Below the pieces are notes generated by a model that was not told where the DNA came from, searched no databases, and saw only the letters and a list, made by a program, of their open reading frames with translations. 64,000 bases of DNA from Zhongshania sp. R06B22 (GTDB lineage: Bacteria; Pseudomonadota; Gammaproteobacteria; Pseudomonadales; Spongiibacteraceae). The position numbers and the translations under genes were made by a program. Each line of letters starts with the position of its first letter. Position 1 is the stretch's first letter. This document shows positions 52,390 to 60,693 of the stretch, piece after piece. The stretch lies in contig NZ_JBFRYB010000001.1 of NCBI RefSeq assembly GCF_040892595.1, forward strand, positions 1,426,001 to 1,490,000. Direction: 5' to 3'.

Positions 52390-52953
52390 ATGAAATATTG
52401 TCAATTCTGTGGTTCGTCGGTGAGCTTAAAAACCCCGGAGAATGACACTTTGCCGCGTCATACGTGTAACTCCTGTGACAAGGTCTACTACAGAAATCCA
52501 GTCGTTGTTGCAGGTTGTATACCTTTTTGGAAAGGTAGGGTGCTCCTGTGTCGCCGAGCCATTGAACCGGGCTATGGTTGCTGGACGGCTCCCGGCGGCT
52601 ACGTGGAAAGTGGTGAAACTGTTGAACAGTGTGCGCAGAGAGAGGCTTGGGAAGAGGTCAGAGTAAAAATAAAACTTGGTCAAATACTATCTGTAACAAA
52701 TGTGACTGCTGCAAACCAAGTTCATGTTTTTTTCCGCGCAGACATGATGTCAGCAAATTTTGAAGTGGCAAGTGAGTGTCTTGAGGCGCGCCTTTTCGAC
52801 CCTAAAGATATCCCGTGGGATGAAATTGCTTTTTACAGCGTAGAAGAGACCTTAAGAAGAGCGCTAGAAAGAGACAGTACCCTATTTGGTTTGCAACGAT
52901 TCCCATTGAATTTAACGTCCTTAAGACCGCCGCGCAGATCTGTTTCTACTTAG
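52390..52953 (+). CDS. Nudix hydrolase with N-terminal zinc ribbon
   Basis: A 187-aa Nudix enzyme. The zinc ribbon is CQFCG ... CNSCD within the first 30 residues. The Nudix box (G-x5-E-x7-REUXEEXGU) is seen from GYVESGETVEQCAQREAWEE onward, but the final Gly position of the box is Arg (EEVRVKI). Such proteins hydrolyse nucleoside diphosphate derivatives, as in NudC-like or ADP-ribose pyrophosphatases. ATG at 52390 has GGAGG 7 bases before it; a TTG at 52363 is excluded. A Nudix gene inside a monooxygenase operon is unexpected. Confidence 0.88.
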   Translation: MKYCQFCGSSVSLKTPENDTLPRHTCNSCDKVYYRNPVVVAGCIPFWKGRVLLCRRAIEPGYGCWTAPGGYVESGETVEQCAQREAWEEVRVKIKLGQILSVTNVTAANQVHVFFRADMMSANFEVASECLEARLFDPKDIPWDEIAFYSVEETLRRALERDSTLFGLQRFPLNLTSLRPPRRSVST

Positions 52954-53036
52954 TCAGTGTTAGGCGCTGCAGATGAGTGGTGTTATCAAGATATAAGATC
53001 ATGAAAATTATGTGGATTCTAGTATAAGGCAATATT

Positions 53037-53807
53037 ATGACCAATGACTTATTTTCTATCAGCGGAAAGCTTGTGCTAATTACCGGTGCGTCATCTGGGA
53101 TAGGATACTCTTTAGCAAAAGGGCTTTCTGCCGCTGGAGCAGTGATTGTTGCCGCAGCACGACGTGTCGAGAAGTTAGACGATCTCCGAAAAGAAATTGA
53201 GTCAAGCGGCGGTAAAGTGATAACCGTCAGAATGGATGTCAGTGACAGAAATAGCGTTAACGCGGGTTTTGATCGCGTGAATGAACAGGTCGGTGTCATT
53301 GATACTATTGTCAATAATGCTGGTATAGCGGCTCCCGGCAGCTTCCTTAAAATTGATGAAGAAAGTCGTAATTCTGTTATGGATACAAATTTCAACGGTG
53401 TCTGGAATGTCGCTCAAGAGGGCGCGAGACGCATGATTGAAGCGGAAAAGTCGGGTTCAATAATAAATATTTCTTCTGTTCTAGCACTGGGTGTTAAACC
53501 AGGTCAATCAATCTATTGTGCATCGAAAGGGGCAGTTGCTCAGCTAACTCGCGGTATGGCACTCGACTTAACTAAATATAATATTCGTGTCAATGCTCTC
53601 GCCCCTGGTTGGTTTGAAACGGAGATGAGTAAAGAGTTTTTTGATTCCAAGGAAGGCCAAGAGTATATCGCTAGAATGCCAGCAAAACGCTTGGGAAATC
53701 TGGATGAGCTCAACGGTCCCGTCATTCTTTTAGCCAGCGAAGCGGGTTCTTTTATAAACGGAGTTGTGTTGCCGGTAGATGGAGCCCTTAACGTAGTAAC
53801 CATATAG
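53037..53807 (+). CDS. SDR-family oxidoreductase (island, second)
   Basis: A 256-aa classical short-chain dehydrogenase. TGASSGIG (about residues 16-23), AAARRVEKLD after beta-2 with Arg residues suggesting NADP(H), NNAGIAAPGSF, and the catalytic NISSVLALGVKPGQSIYCASK. It differs in cofactor preference from the first SDR of the island (Asp there). It may act on a different intermediate. It lies 83 bases after the Nudix gene. The downstream secreted protein gene follows after about 200 bases. Confidence 0.87.
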   Translation: MTNDLFSISGKLVLITGASSGIGYSLAKGLSAAGAVIVAAARRVEKLDDLRKEIESSGGKVITVRMDVSDRNSVNAGFDRVNEQVGVIDTIVNNAGIAAPGSFLKIDEESRNSVMDTNFNGVWNVAQEGARRMIEAEKSGSIINISSVLALGVKPGQSIYCASKGAVAQLTRGMALDLTKYNIRVNALAPGWFETEMSKEFFDSKEGQEYIARMPAKRLGNLDELNGPVILLASEAGSFINGVVLPVDGALNVVTI

Positions 53808-54009
53808 TACGACAGTTTTTCAAAAATCTATATGAAGACAGATTCGAGCTATGTGACCATCTAGCGGCTGCTAGTGAATAATTTCAAAATAGCTGGATAG
53901 TAAAAAAATATGATCAATATCTATAGCTGTTAATGATCATTTTAAAATCATGAATGTAGTGGAGTTACATCGCTACATTTTTATAAAAGCAGTGACTTTA
54001 GGGGATATA

Positions 54010-54420
54010 ATGATGATAGAAAATACAATAAAAATTGCTCTAGCCGCATTCCTGGCATCAATTTGTAATCTAAGTATGGCAGGCCCGCTAGCGTCGGTAA
54101 TTGATGTGCTTACTCAGTCAGCTAATTTAAGTTCGGGCCTCAGCGGAATAGCAAATTTGAATGCTCCTCCAATTGAGTCCTTGGTAGCTTTAGGTGGACT
54201 TTCAGACTTAGGTGGTGGCTTTTCAGGATTAACCGTATTGCCAGTTGATATTATTTCGTTGTCGGGCAGTGAAGGATCAGATCAACCTAGTATAGTTCTG
54301 CCATTTAATCCGCTGCCTCTTACTATAGAAACTGTAGGCAGGCTTCCGGCGCTGGATACAGTGCCGGGAACTCCAGTAATTTTACTTTTTCTGGATATTC
54401 TGGCCCTGAGCCCGCTCTGA
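54010..54420 (+). CDS. Small secreted Gly/Ser/Leu-rich protein, unknown
   Basis: A 136-aa protein from the ATG at 54010 (54013 also possible), with AGGGG upstream; a longer frame to 53950 is less likely. A signal peptide (about residues 1-24) ends at LSMA. The mature chain is oddly biased: no Lys, His, Cys, Trp, Tyr or Met, and one Arg, with blocks such as LGGLSDLGGGFSGL and NPLPLTIETVG. It has no domain that I recognise. Its position after the second SDR ties it to the catabolic island; it might bind a hydrophobic substrate in the periplasm, but this is a guess. Confidence 0.6.
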   Translation: MMIENTIKIALAAFLASICNLSMAGPLASVIDVLTQSANLSSGLSGIANLNAPPIESLVALGGLSDLGGGFSGLTVLPVDIISLSGSEGSDQPSIVLPFNPLPLTIETVGRLPALDTVPGTPVILLFLDILALSPL

Positions 54421-54728
54421 ATAATTTTCTGCGTCATAATTGGATTTCGGCAAGCAGTCTGGGTTTTGTTCCTGCTGCTAGCATGAATACTCTTCAGTTG
54501 TCGCTCACCGTTAAATGAACTCATATTGCTCCGGTGAGCACTATGACAGATTTTTATTGAAATGATATCGCTAGGCGAAAGACCAGATCGAGTACTAAGT
54601 GAGCTAGGGGCGGAATTCTTCCTGTAGTATCGAAGTAGCGTAAAATTCGATCCTTTTCAGTGGGGCTAAAACTGGAGTGATATTCTAAATTCCCCGCAGC
54701 TGGTCATGCTAGGCGGGGAACAGGTTTG
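54421..54728. other. Gene-free stretch with a terminator-like hairpin
   Basis: No coding frame. TTCCCCGC (54690-54697) pairs perfectly with GCGGGGAA (54713-54720) across a 15-base loop, just downstream of the stop of the minus-strand reductase gene; read on the minus strand it is followed by TTTAG, a weak U-tract. It probably ends transcription of that gene. Confidence 0.5.
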
Positions 54729-55754
54729 TTAGGGCTCTAAGATCAATTTTCCGAAGTTGCCCCCATCAAAAAGTAATTTGAAGTATTCACCGAAGTGATC
54801 AATACCTTGGCGAATATCCTCTTTAGATTTTATTTTTCCTTGCTGGATCCATTCGCTGAGCTGACTTACTCCCTCGTGGTAGCGTGAGTAGTAGTCTAGT
54901 ACTACAAAACCTTCCAGCCGAGCACTTTTAAACAGGATCGGAATGTAATCAATTTCGGCCCTTATGTTTAAGCCTGAGGCATTATATTGTGATATCGCTC
55001 CACATATGGTGACTCTGGCCTTGGGATTTATATGATTTAGCGCTGCGTCAAGTGCCGCCCCCCCGACATTGTCAAAAAAGACATCAACACCGTTAGGGCA
55101 GCTCGATGCTATGGCGTTATTTAGGTCTTTTACATTTTTGTAGTCTATTGCGCTATCAAATCCAAGTTCCTCTACCAGGTATCGGCATTTTAGCTCGCCG
55201 CCTGCGATGCCTACGACATTACATCCCTTTATTTTGGCGATTTGCCCTGCGATGCTGCCAACAGCACCTGCTGCGCCAGAAATTAGAACCGTGTCGCCAG
55301 ATTGAATTTTGGCTACATCCATTAAACCGAAGTACGCAGTCATTCCCGGCATGCCAAGAATGCTGAGGTACATCGATTTATCTACATTTGAAGGCTTAGT
55401 TATATCAATTTTTTCGATTGCATAGGCGCTATTGAGTTTACAGAATTTTTGAACCCCAAACATACCAGATAATATGTCGTTCTTGGCGAAAGAGTCATTC
55501 TTCGACTCAATCACCTCTGCCAAGCCTAAGGCACGCATAGTTTCATCAATTTGGACAGCTGGCATGTAGGACTCTACATCATTGATCCATCCTCTCATTG
55601 CAGGGTCAACTGAAATATACATCACTTTAACAATAAACTCGCCAGGCTTTAGGTCTACATCCATATCTTCTTGAATGAGCTTCCAACAATCAGGGCTGAC
55701 ATTTCCGTCGGGTCTTTTATTAAGAACAATTTTTTTGTTATGTACTGTCGACAT
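54729..55754 (-). CDS. NADP-dependent MDR oxidoreductase (enone reductase-like)
   Basis: A 341-aa zinc-independent medium-chain reductase of the leukotriene/prostaglandin reductase and CurA/YncB group. Features: VDPAMRGW near residue 51, the nucleotide loop ISGAAGAVGSIAGQIAK, and FFDNVGGAALDAALNHI. Members reduce alpha,beta-unsaturated ketones with NADPH. It would fit a degradation route for a cyclic ketone or terpenoid. It is on the opposite strand from the rest of the island and divergent from the TonB receptor gene. GGAGAG lies 7 bases before the ATG. Confidence 0.9.
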   Translation of the reverse strand: MSTVHNKKIVLNKRPDGNVSPDCWKLIQEDMDVDLKPGEFIVKVMYISVDPAMRGWINDVESYMPAVQIDETMRALGLAEVIESKNDSFAKNDILSGMFGVQKFCKLNSAYAIEKIDITKPSNVDKSMYLSILGMPGMTAYFGLMDVAKIQSGDTVLISGAAGAVGSIAGQIAKIKGCNVVGIAGGELKCRYLVEELGFDSAIDYKNVKDLNNAIASSCPNGVDVFFDNVGGAALDAALNHINPKARVTICGAISQYNASGLNIRAEIDYIPILFKSARLEGFVVLDYYSRYHEGVSQLSEWIQQGKIKSKEDIRQGIDHFGEYFKLLFDGGNFGKLILEP

Positions 55755-56084
55755 GACATTCTCTCCGGAAGTAAATATCAGTCTACTTTAGCGGTTTTTC
55801 TTGACCACTAACCTATTAGTAATAGGGGGGAGTAGGTGCTACTTGATGTGATGGTTTGCCCGCGTGTCTATTTAGATAGTATCTGGTAGTTGAGACTAAG
55901 GGTCTTGCTGAGGCATGGGTTTTGATTTTTTGACCATGAAGTGTGGGTCGCCTAATGACCATAATAAAATTTATGTGCTTTGGTTTTTGTTGTCTCCGAA
56001 AACTGATATGGATAGTGGTCAATTTAAAAACACATGCCTATTTATTGGTATGTGATTGGGATAATTAAAATAAGGATAAAATGA
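55755..56084. other. Divergent promoter region between reductase and TonB receptor
   Basis: A 330-base gene-free region. An imperfect inverted repeat CACATGCC (56031-56038) with GGTATGTG (56047-56054), 8-base spacer and one mismatch, lies 31 bases before the receptor start and could be an operator. AAGGA precedes the receptor ATG. No Fur box is visible. Confidence 0.4.
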
Positions 56085-58451
56085 ATGAAAGAGACATATA
56101 GTAATTTTTCTAAAAGTATATCCTGCGCAGTAATACTTGGGGCATCTGGTCTTGCCAGCATCTCGTCCTTCGCTGAACCTAACAATAGAAATCGAATGTT
56201 AGAAGAGGTTGTGGTTACTGCGCAAAAGAGGGAGGAGAACTCTCAAGATGTTCCGATTACGATGGCTGCCTTGGGAAGTGAAAAATTGGAAGCGTTTGGT
56301 ATTGAACAAACGGCTGACTTAGAGAAAATCATTCCGGGTCTTACGTTCACTCAGCAGTACGGATATACAGTGATTTATTTGCGTGGGGTAGGTAGCGAAT
56401 CATTTCTACCTAACTCCGAGCCGAGTATCGCTTCTTACGTAGACGGTATTAACATTGCGTCTGCTCATGGCAAATCCGATGCAGTAGGTCCCGTTGAGCG
56501 TATTGAGGTCTTGAAAGGCCCTCAGGGCACTTTATACGGAAGAAGCGCGACTGGCGGCGCCATCAATATTATTTCAAAATCGCTACCGGCGGAAGGCTAT
56601 GAAGGTTTTATTAATTATGGTGCTGGGAATTACGATGACCGGCATGCGCAAGGTTATTTTGCTGCGGCACTGACAAATAGCACAGGCGTGAGCTTTTCTT
56701 ATTATAAGGATCAACGCGACAATATAAACGTGCGCGCGGTGAATGGCGTAGTACAGCACGGAGACAAAGAAGATTTTTCTGAGAGCTATCGAGTTAAATT
56801 GATCCAAGATTTCGGTGACAATATTCGTATTACCGGTATTGCTCAAAAAACAGACGTTCAGTTAGCCGATGCGGATAAAAAAGTTAATATTCGTCCCGCC
56901 GGCCTTTCTATCGGTGCTCAGGCCCAGCAACCGAGTCGCTTAGTGGAAAACGACAAAGAAGGGCAAATGCGCACAGATGCTGAGCTTTATGGCTTGATAT
57001 TTGAGTGGGAATTTGATGCCGTAGCGCTTAAGTTTGTGTATTCCGATCAAGAGTCTTTAACTTATGATCGCACCACCACAGATTACGACGGCACCAGCTT
57101 AAATAAGGTTAGCTTTTTTACTTACAACGAACCTGTTTTTCAGAAAACGTATGAATTCCAGCTTAGCTCTACAGAAAATAGCTGGATGTCCGACAAGCTT
57201 ACATGGGTAGCTGGATATTACCATTTGGAAGGCGGTGGTGGTTTTGAGCGTATTTTCTTTGAACTCTCACCTGAGCTCGCTAGCGGACTTGTTACTGGTT
57301 TTGCTGGATCAGTGGGAGATTTGTTAAATGACTTGCTATCACCCGTCACCAACACTTCCGTATATTTAGAGGCGGGCGGAAAGATAACCATCGATTCCGA
57401 CTCCATATTCGCCGAGGCGACATATTCACTGACACCCAGTTTGAATCTTACGCTGGGGGCGCGCTATCAAGAGGAAACGCGTGGTCTAATTAATAGTTAT
57501 TTTGATATTGTAAATCCTATTTTTGGAACGCCAACGGAGGAGTATTTTGATAGTGATGATCGAAGTCGAAATATTCGAGTTGGTACGTTCAATAAGCCCG
57601 AACTCGAAGATGTTTCTGTCGCACCGCGAGTCGCCTTACAATGGTTTGCCAGTGATGATGTACAGGTTTACTCTTCTATAGCAAAGGGCTTTAAGAGCCA
57701 GACATACAATATCCTCAATTTCTTTTCGGAGCCTGATGAGGTCGATAAGTCTGAAACAACGTCACTGGAGATTGGCTTTAAATCTGATCTGCTGGATAGC
57801 ACGCTGCGTCTAAACGGCGCTGTCTTTAATACGATTACCAAGAACCCTATTTCGGCGTTTGTTGGTCTGACATCCGGCGGGGTAGTTAATTATTTTAATG
57901 CCAAGGAATCCACGACAAAAGGCGTGGAGGTGGACTTACTGTTCCAGCCGATGGCCAATTTAAACCCAGGTTTAGTTGTTTCTGGCGGCGCATCGTATAT
58001 AGAAGCTGAATTTTCTGATTTCAAAGACGGGCGAGGCTATGACGAAGATACAGGATTGGCATATGGGCCTGGGGCCTTAACATTACTGGCTGAAAGAGAT
58101 TTTACTGGCAATGATGTGCCGCGGACGCCGACCTTCAGTTCCAATATTGCGATTAATCAAGGTATTGAGTTAGGCGATTTCGGCTATATTGAGCTGGCGG
58201 TCGATTATGCGTTTAAAGACAGCTTTTACTATACAGCGTCAAATACGCCTCATGCGGAACAGGCCCAATACGAGCTTTATGGTGCCCGGATGAGCTGGAT
58301 GTATGAGCCCAAAGGTATAACCTTAACGGCTTATGTAAATAACATTAAAGATGAGGATTATTACGTGGCGATGGTTGAGAATGACTTCGGGGTGTCGGCT
58401 GCATTAGCACCGCCGCGCTTATATGGTGCTAAGATTAAGATCGATTTTTAG
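56085..58451 (+). CDS. TonB-dependent receptor of the catabolic island
   Basis: A 788-aa outer-membrane receptor. A signal peptide ends near SSFAEP (residue 31); the TonB box region is LEEVVVTAQKREE, followed by the plug with VERIEVLKGPQGTLYGR and a long barrel ending KIKIDF. It is distinct from the receptor at the start of the window. With no Fur box and in this setting, uptake of the hydrophobic growth substrate is more likely than siderophore uptake; this is inferred from context. A rho-independent terminator follows. Confidence 0.9.
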   Translation: MKETYSNFSKSISCAVILGASGLASISSFAEPNNRNRMLEEVVVTAQKREENSQDVPITMAALGSEKLEAFGIEQTADLEKIIPGLTFTQQYGYTVIYLRGVGSESFLPNSEPSIASYVDGINIASAHGKSDAVGPVERIEVLKGPQGTLYGRSATGGAINIISKSLPAEGYEGFINYGAGNYDDRHAQGYFAAALTNSTGVSFSYYKDQRDNINVRAVNGVVQHGDKEDFSESYRVKLIQDFGDNIRITGIAQKTDVQLADADKKVNIRPAGLSIGAQAQQPSRLVENDKEGQMRTDAELYGLIFEWEFDAVALKFVYSDQESLTYDRTTTDYDGTSLNKVSFFTYNEPVFQKTYEFQLSSTENSWMSDKLTWVAGYYHLEGGGGFERIFFELSPELASGLVTGFAGSVGDLLNDLLSPVTNTSVYLEAGGKITIDSDSIFAEATYSLTPSLNLTLGARYQEETRGLINSYFDIVNPIFGTPTEEYFDSDDRSRNIRVGTFNKPELEDVSVAPRVALQWFASDDVQVYSSIAKGFKSQTYNILNFFSEPDEVDKSETTSLEIGFKSDLLDSTLRLNGAVFNTITKNPISAFVGLTSGGVVNYFNAKESTTKGVEVDLLFQPMANLNPGLVVSGGASYIEAEFSDFKDGRGYDEDTGLAYGPGALTLLAERDFTGNDVPRTPTFSSNIAINQGIELGDFGYIELAVDYAFKDSFYYTASNTPHAEQAQYELYGARMSWMYEPKGITLTAYVNNIKDEDYYVAMVENDFGVSAALAPPRLYGAKIKIDF

Positions 58452-58526
58452 ATCGTATTATTCTACCGATGATGGGCGGGGGATCAAAACATATAGAGTT
58501 AGGCATCTCCCATCCTAGTTACATTG

Positions 58527-58548
58527 CGCACCTTTCGTGCGTTTTTTT
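58527..58548 (+). terminator. Intrinsic terminator after the island TonB receptor
   Basis: CGCAC (58527-58531), a 5-base loop, GTGCG (58537-58541), then seven T (58542-58548). Textbook rho-independent form, 75 bases after the receptor stop. Confidence 0.75.
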
Positions 58549-59339
58549 ATGGTGTTTTATCTGGCTACATGCTCGTCGGGGATGATAGTCACTAGGCCTC
58601 GGTTTGTTGGCGTCCTGGTTTCCAGAGTTCCATATTGGTTTAATATCTTGCATTTAAGTTAAATTTTTAAAATAATAATACGCAGTTAAGTGTAGGCGGA
58701 GAGTAAGTTGAAAATTAATAGTGTAGTTTATATAAAAATATCTTGAGATAAGTAAAGTATTTGCATCCGGATTTGTTGTGTGTTTTATTCGTAAAAGATG
58801 GTTTAAATCAATAAATTTTACTTATCAAGCTGCTGGATGACGACTTAATAGTGTGAATAATCCAGTTATTTCCAGTGCTATAAATATAATAACAAAGGGT
58901 CTGATGTCCCGGGTTTGGAGTAAACCGTTATCGGCGCGGTTTTTGTGTTAGACTGCTTGTCCATTCATATTAAATCCCTCATAGCCACCTAGTAGGTCAA
59001 GGTAAGGCACGATTTTAGAGAACCTTGCAAAGCTGTATCAGCAGAGCTCATGGTTAAGCTATTTTTGCTCATTGCTAGGTCAGCGGCACTAGTGCTTATA
59101 CCTAGGGCTAGTATAATTCAGTTTTAGCTCTTTCTCGCCAAAAAAGTAAGTGTCTATCTTTTTTAATAGCGACTTAATCGCGTGTTTACAGGTATGCAGT
59201 AAGGTGTTTTTGAAAGTACTTTGCCGATAGTTGATTAGACTAAAAAGATGGATTTATTTCGCCAGTACATCGCCAACTGCTTCCAATAAGTTGCGCCTGA
59301 CTCATTGAGTCAATCGAATTGTTATCACAGGAAATTACT
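58549..59339. other. Long AT-rich gene-free stretch
   Basis: About 790 bases without a credible gene on either strand. It separates the island from the porin gene. AGGAAA lies directly before the porin ATG. A short palindrome-like GCACTAGTGC near 59088 is the only structure noticed. No mobile-element remnant is recognisable. Confidence 0.4.
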
Positions 59340-60644
59340 ATGACTAAGCATCTTTTGCTGTCAATTGCGCTCGCAAGTACATTTGCCAGTCCGATATATG
59401 CACAAACTATAGAAGTTTCAGCAGCGGAGCTTGCCAAGCTCAAGGCTCAAATCTCGGCATTGCAAGCCAAGCTGGTGGAGATTGAAGAGCAAGCAAATGA
59501 AACAACCTCAGAAGTAGCGGTAAATACTCAAACCCTAACTGCGCAGAAAGTCGCTGAGGCCGAGCCAGTCGATGTCGAGTCTGAAGACGGTATTACCATA
59601 GGCGGCGCAATTCGCAGTAATTACAATTACACCTCCTATAGCGAGGGTAATAAAGATCGTGGTGGGGACTTTGATTTTGATATCTTTCGCATAAATGTTC
59701 GAGGTGAAATAGGCGACGTCTCGCTCAATGGAGAGATTCGATTCTTCGATTATATGAGGGCGATTAAATACGCCTATGTTGGCTATCAATTCAGCCAGAA
59801 TTGGGAAGTGCAGGCGGGTATTACTAAAGTGCCATTTGGTAATAGCCCATATAATTCGCAAAACTACTTTTTTAGTACTAATTACTATCTCGGTTTGGAA
59901 GATGACTTTGATTTGGGTGTCGTCTTTAAACGTAGTGTCGCTGATAGCTGGCAGTTGGATTTAGCGTTCTTTAAAAACGATGAGTTAGGCGGCGTAGATG
60001 GTTATGTGGATAATCGTTCTGACCGTTATTCCTACGATATTGTTGGTAGTCGGGCGCCAGGTGATGGAATTTATGATGAGCCAGCGCAGCCCTTAGGTGA
60101 ATACAATACTTTTAGTGGTCGCCTTGCCTATCATTTTGAGCAGGGAGAACTGTCCACTGAAGTAGGGATATCAGCATTAAGTGCGGGCATTCACGACGGC
60201 GATAGGCGCGTTGGTGATTATCAAGCCTGGGCACTGCATAGCAATAGCCAATATCAAAATTGGCATTTGCAGTTGCAACATAGCGAGTATAGCTACGACA
60301 TTGCTCAGGTCGATCGTATCGCCGTAGGCGCCTACTCTTTCTATGACTCTATTGCCGCTGAGGCCACCTCATCTACGGCGAACTTAGCTTACGACTTGGC
60401 TGTGAACTTTGGTCCGGTAACAGGGCTGCAATTTTATAATAACTACGGCATCGTTTACGACAAGTCAGACAGCAGTGCCGATACGGTCATGAACGTGACT
60501 GGGGTGTCGGTAGCAGCAGGCGGACTGTTTACCTATTTTGACTGGGTACATGCCAAAAACCAGCCGTTTGTAGGTGGCAGTGCAGCCGGTGATAGCAGCG
60601 AGTATGAGCAGCGCTTTAATATCAATATCGGTTATTACTTCTAG
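59340..60644 (+). CDS. Outer-membrane porin with N-terminal coiled coil
   Basis: A 434-aa porin from the ATG at 59340, chosen over a TTG at 59319 because AGGAAA lies 7 bases before it. A signal peptide ends at YAQ (residue 22). Then a coiled coil (about 28-55, LAKLKAQISALQAKLVEIEEQ) typical of trimer-forming porins of the OprP/OprO and related types, and a barrel of alternating strands ending NINIGYYF. It would pass small solutes. The BCCT transporter gene follows 49 bases later, so the pair may handle a trimethylammonium solute such as betaine. Confidence 0.83.
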   Translation: MTKHLLLSIALASTFASPIYAQTIEVSAAELAKLKAQISALQAKLVEIEEQANETTSEVAVNTQTLTAQKVAEAEPVDVESEDGITIGGAIRSNYNYTSYSEGNKDRGGDFDFDIFRINVRGEIGDVSLNGEIRFFDYMRAIKYAYVGYQFSQNWEVQAGITKVPFGNSPYNSQNYFFSTNYYLGLEDDFDLGVVFKRSVADSWQLDLAFFKNDELGGVDGYVDNRSDRYSYDIVGSRAPGDGIYDEPAQPLGEYNTFSGRLAYHFEQGELSTEVGISALSAGIHDGDRRVGDYQAWALHSNSQYQNWHLQLQHSEYSYDIAQVDRIAVGAYSFYDSIAAEATSSTANLAYDLAVNFGPVTGLQFYNNYGIVYDKSDSSADTVMNVTGVSVAAGGLFTYFDWVHAKNQPFVGGSAAGDSSEYEQRFNINIGYYF

Positions 60645-60693
60645 GCTAAAAAAGCGTCACACGTTTTAAAACAAACACAGTAAGGACAATCTG

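Noticed and set aside
58549..59339. Long gene-free stretch as a possible mobile-element remnant or RNA gene
   Set aside because: No transposase fragment, terminal repeat or recognisable conserved RNA fold was found by eye.
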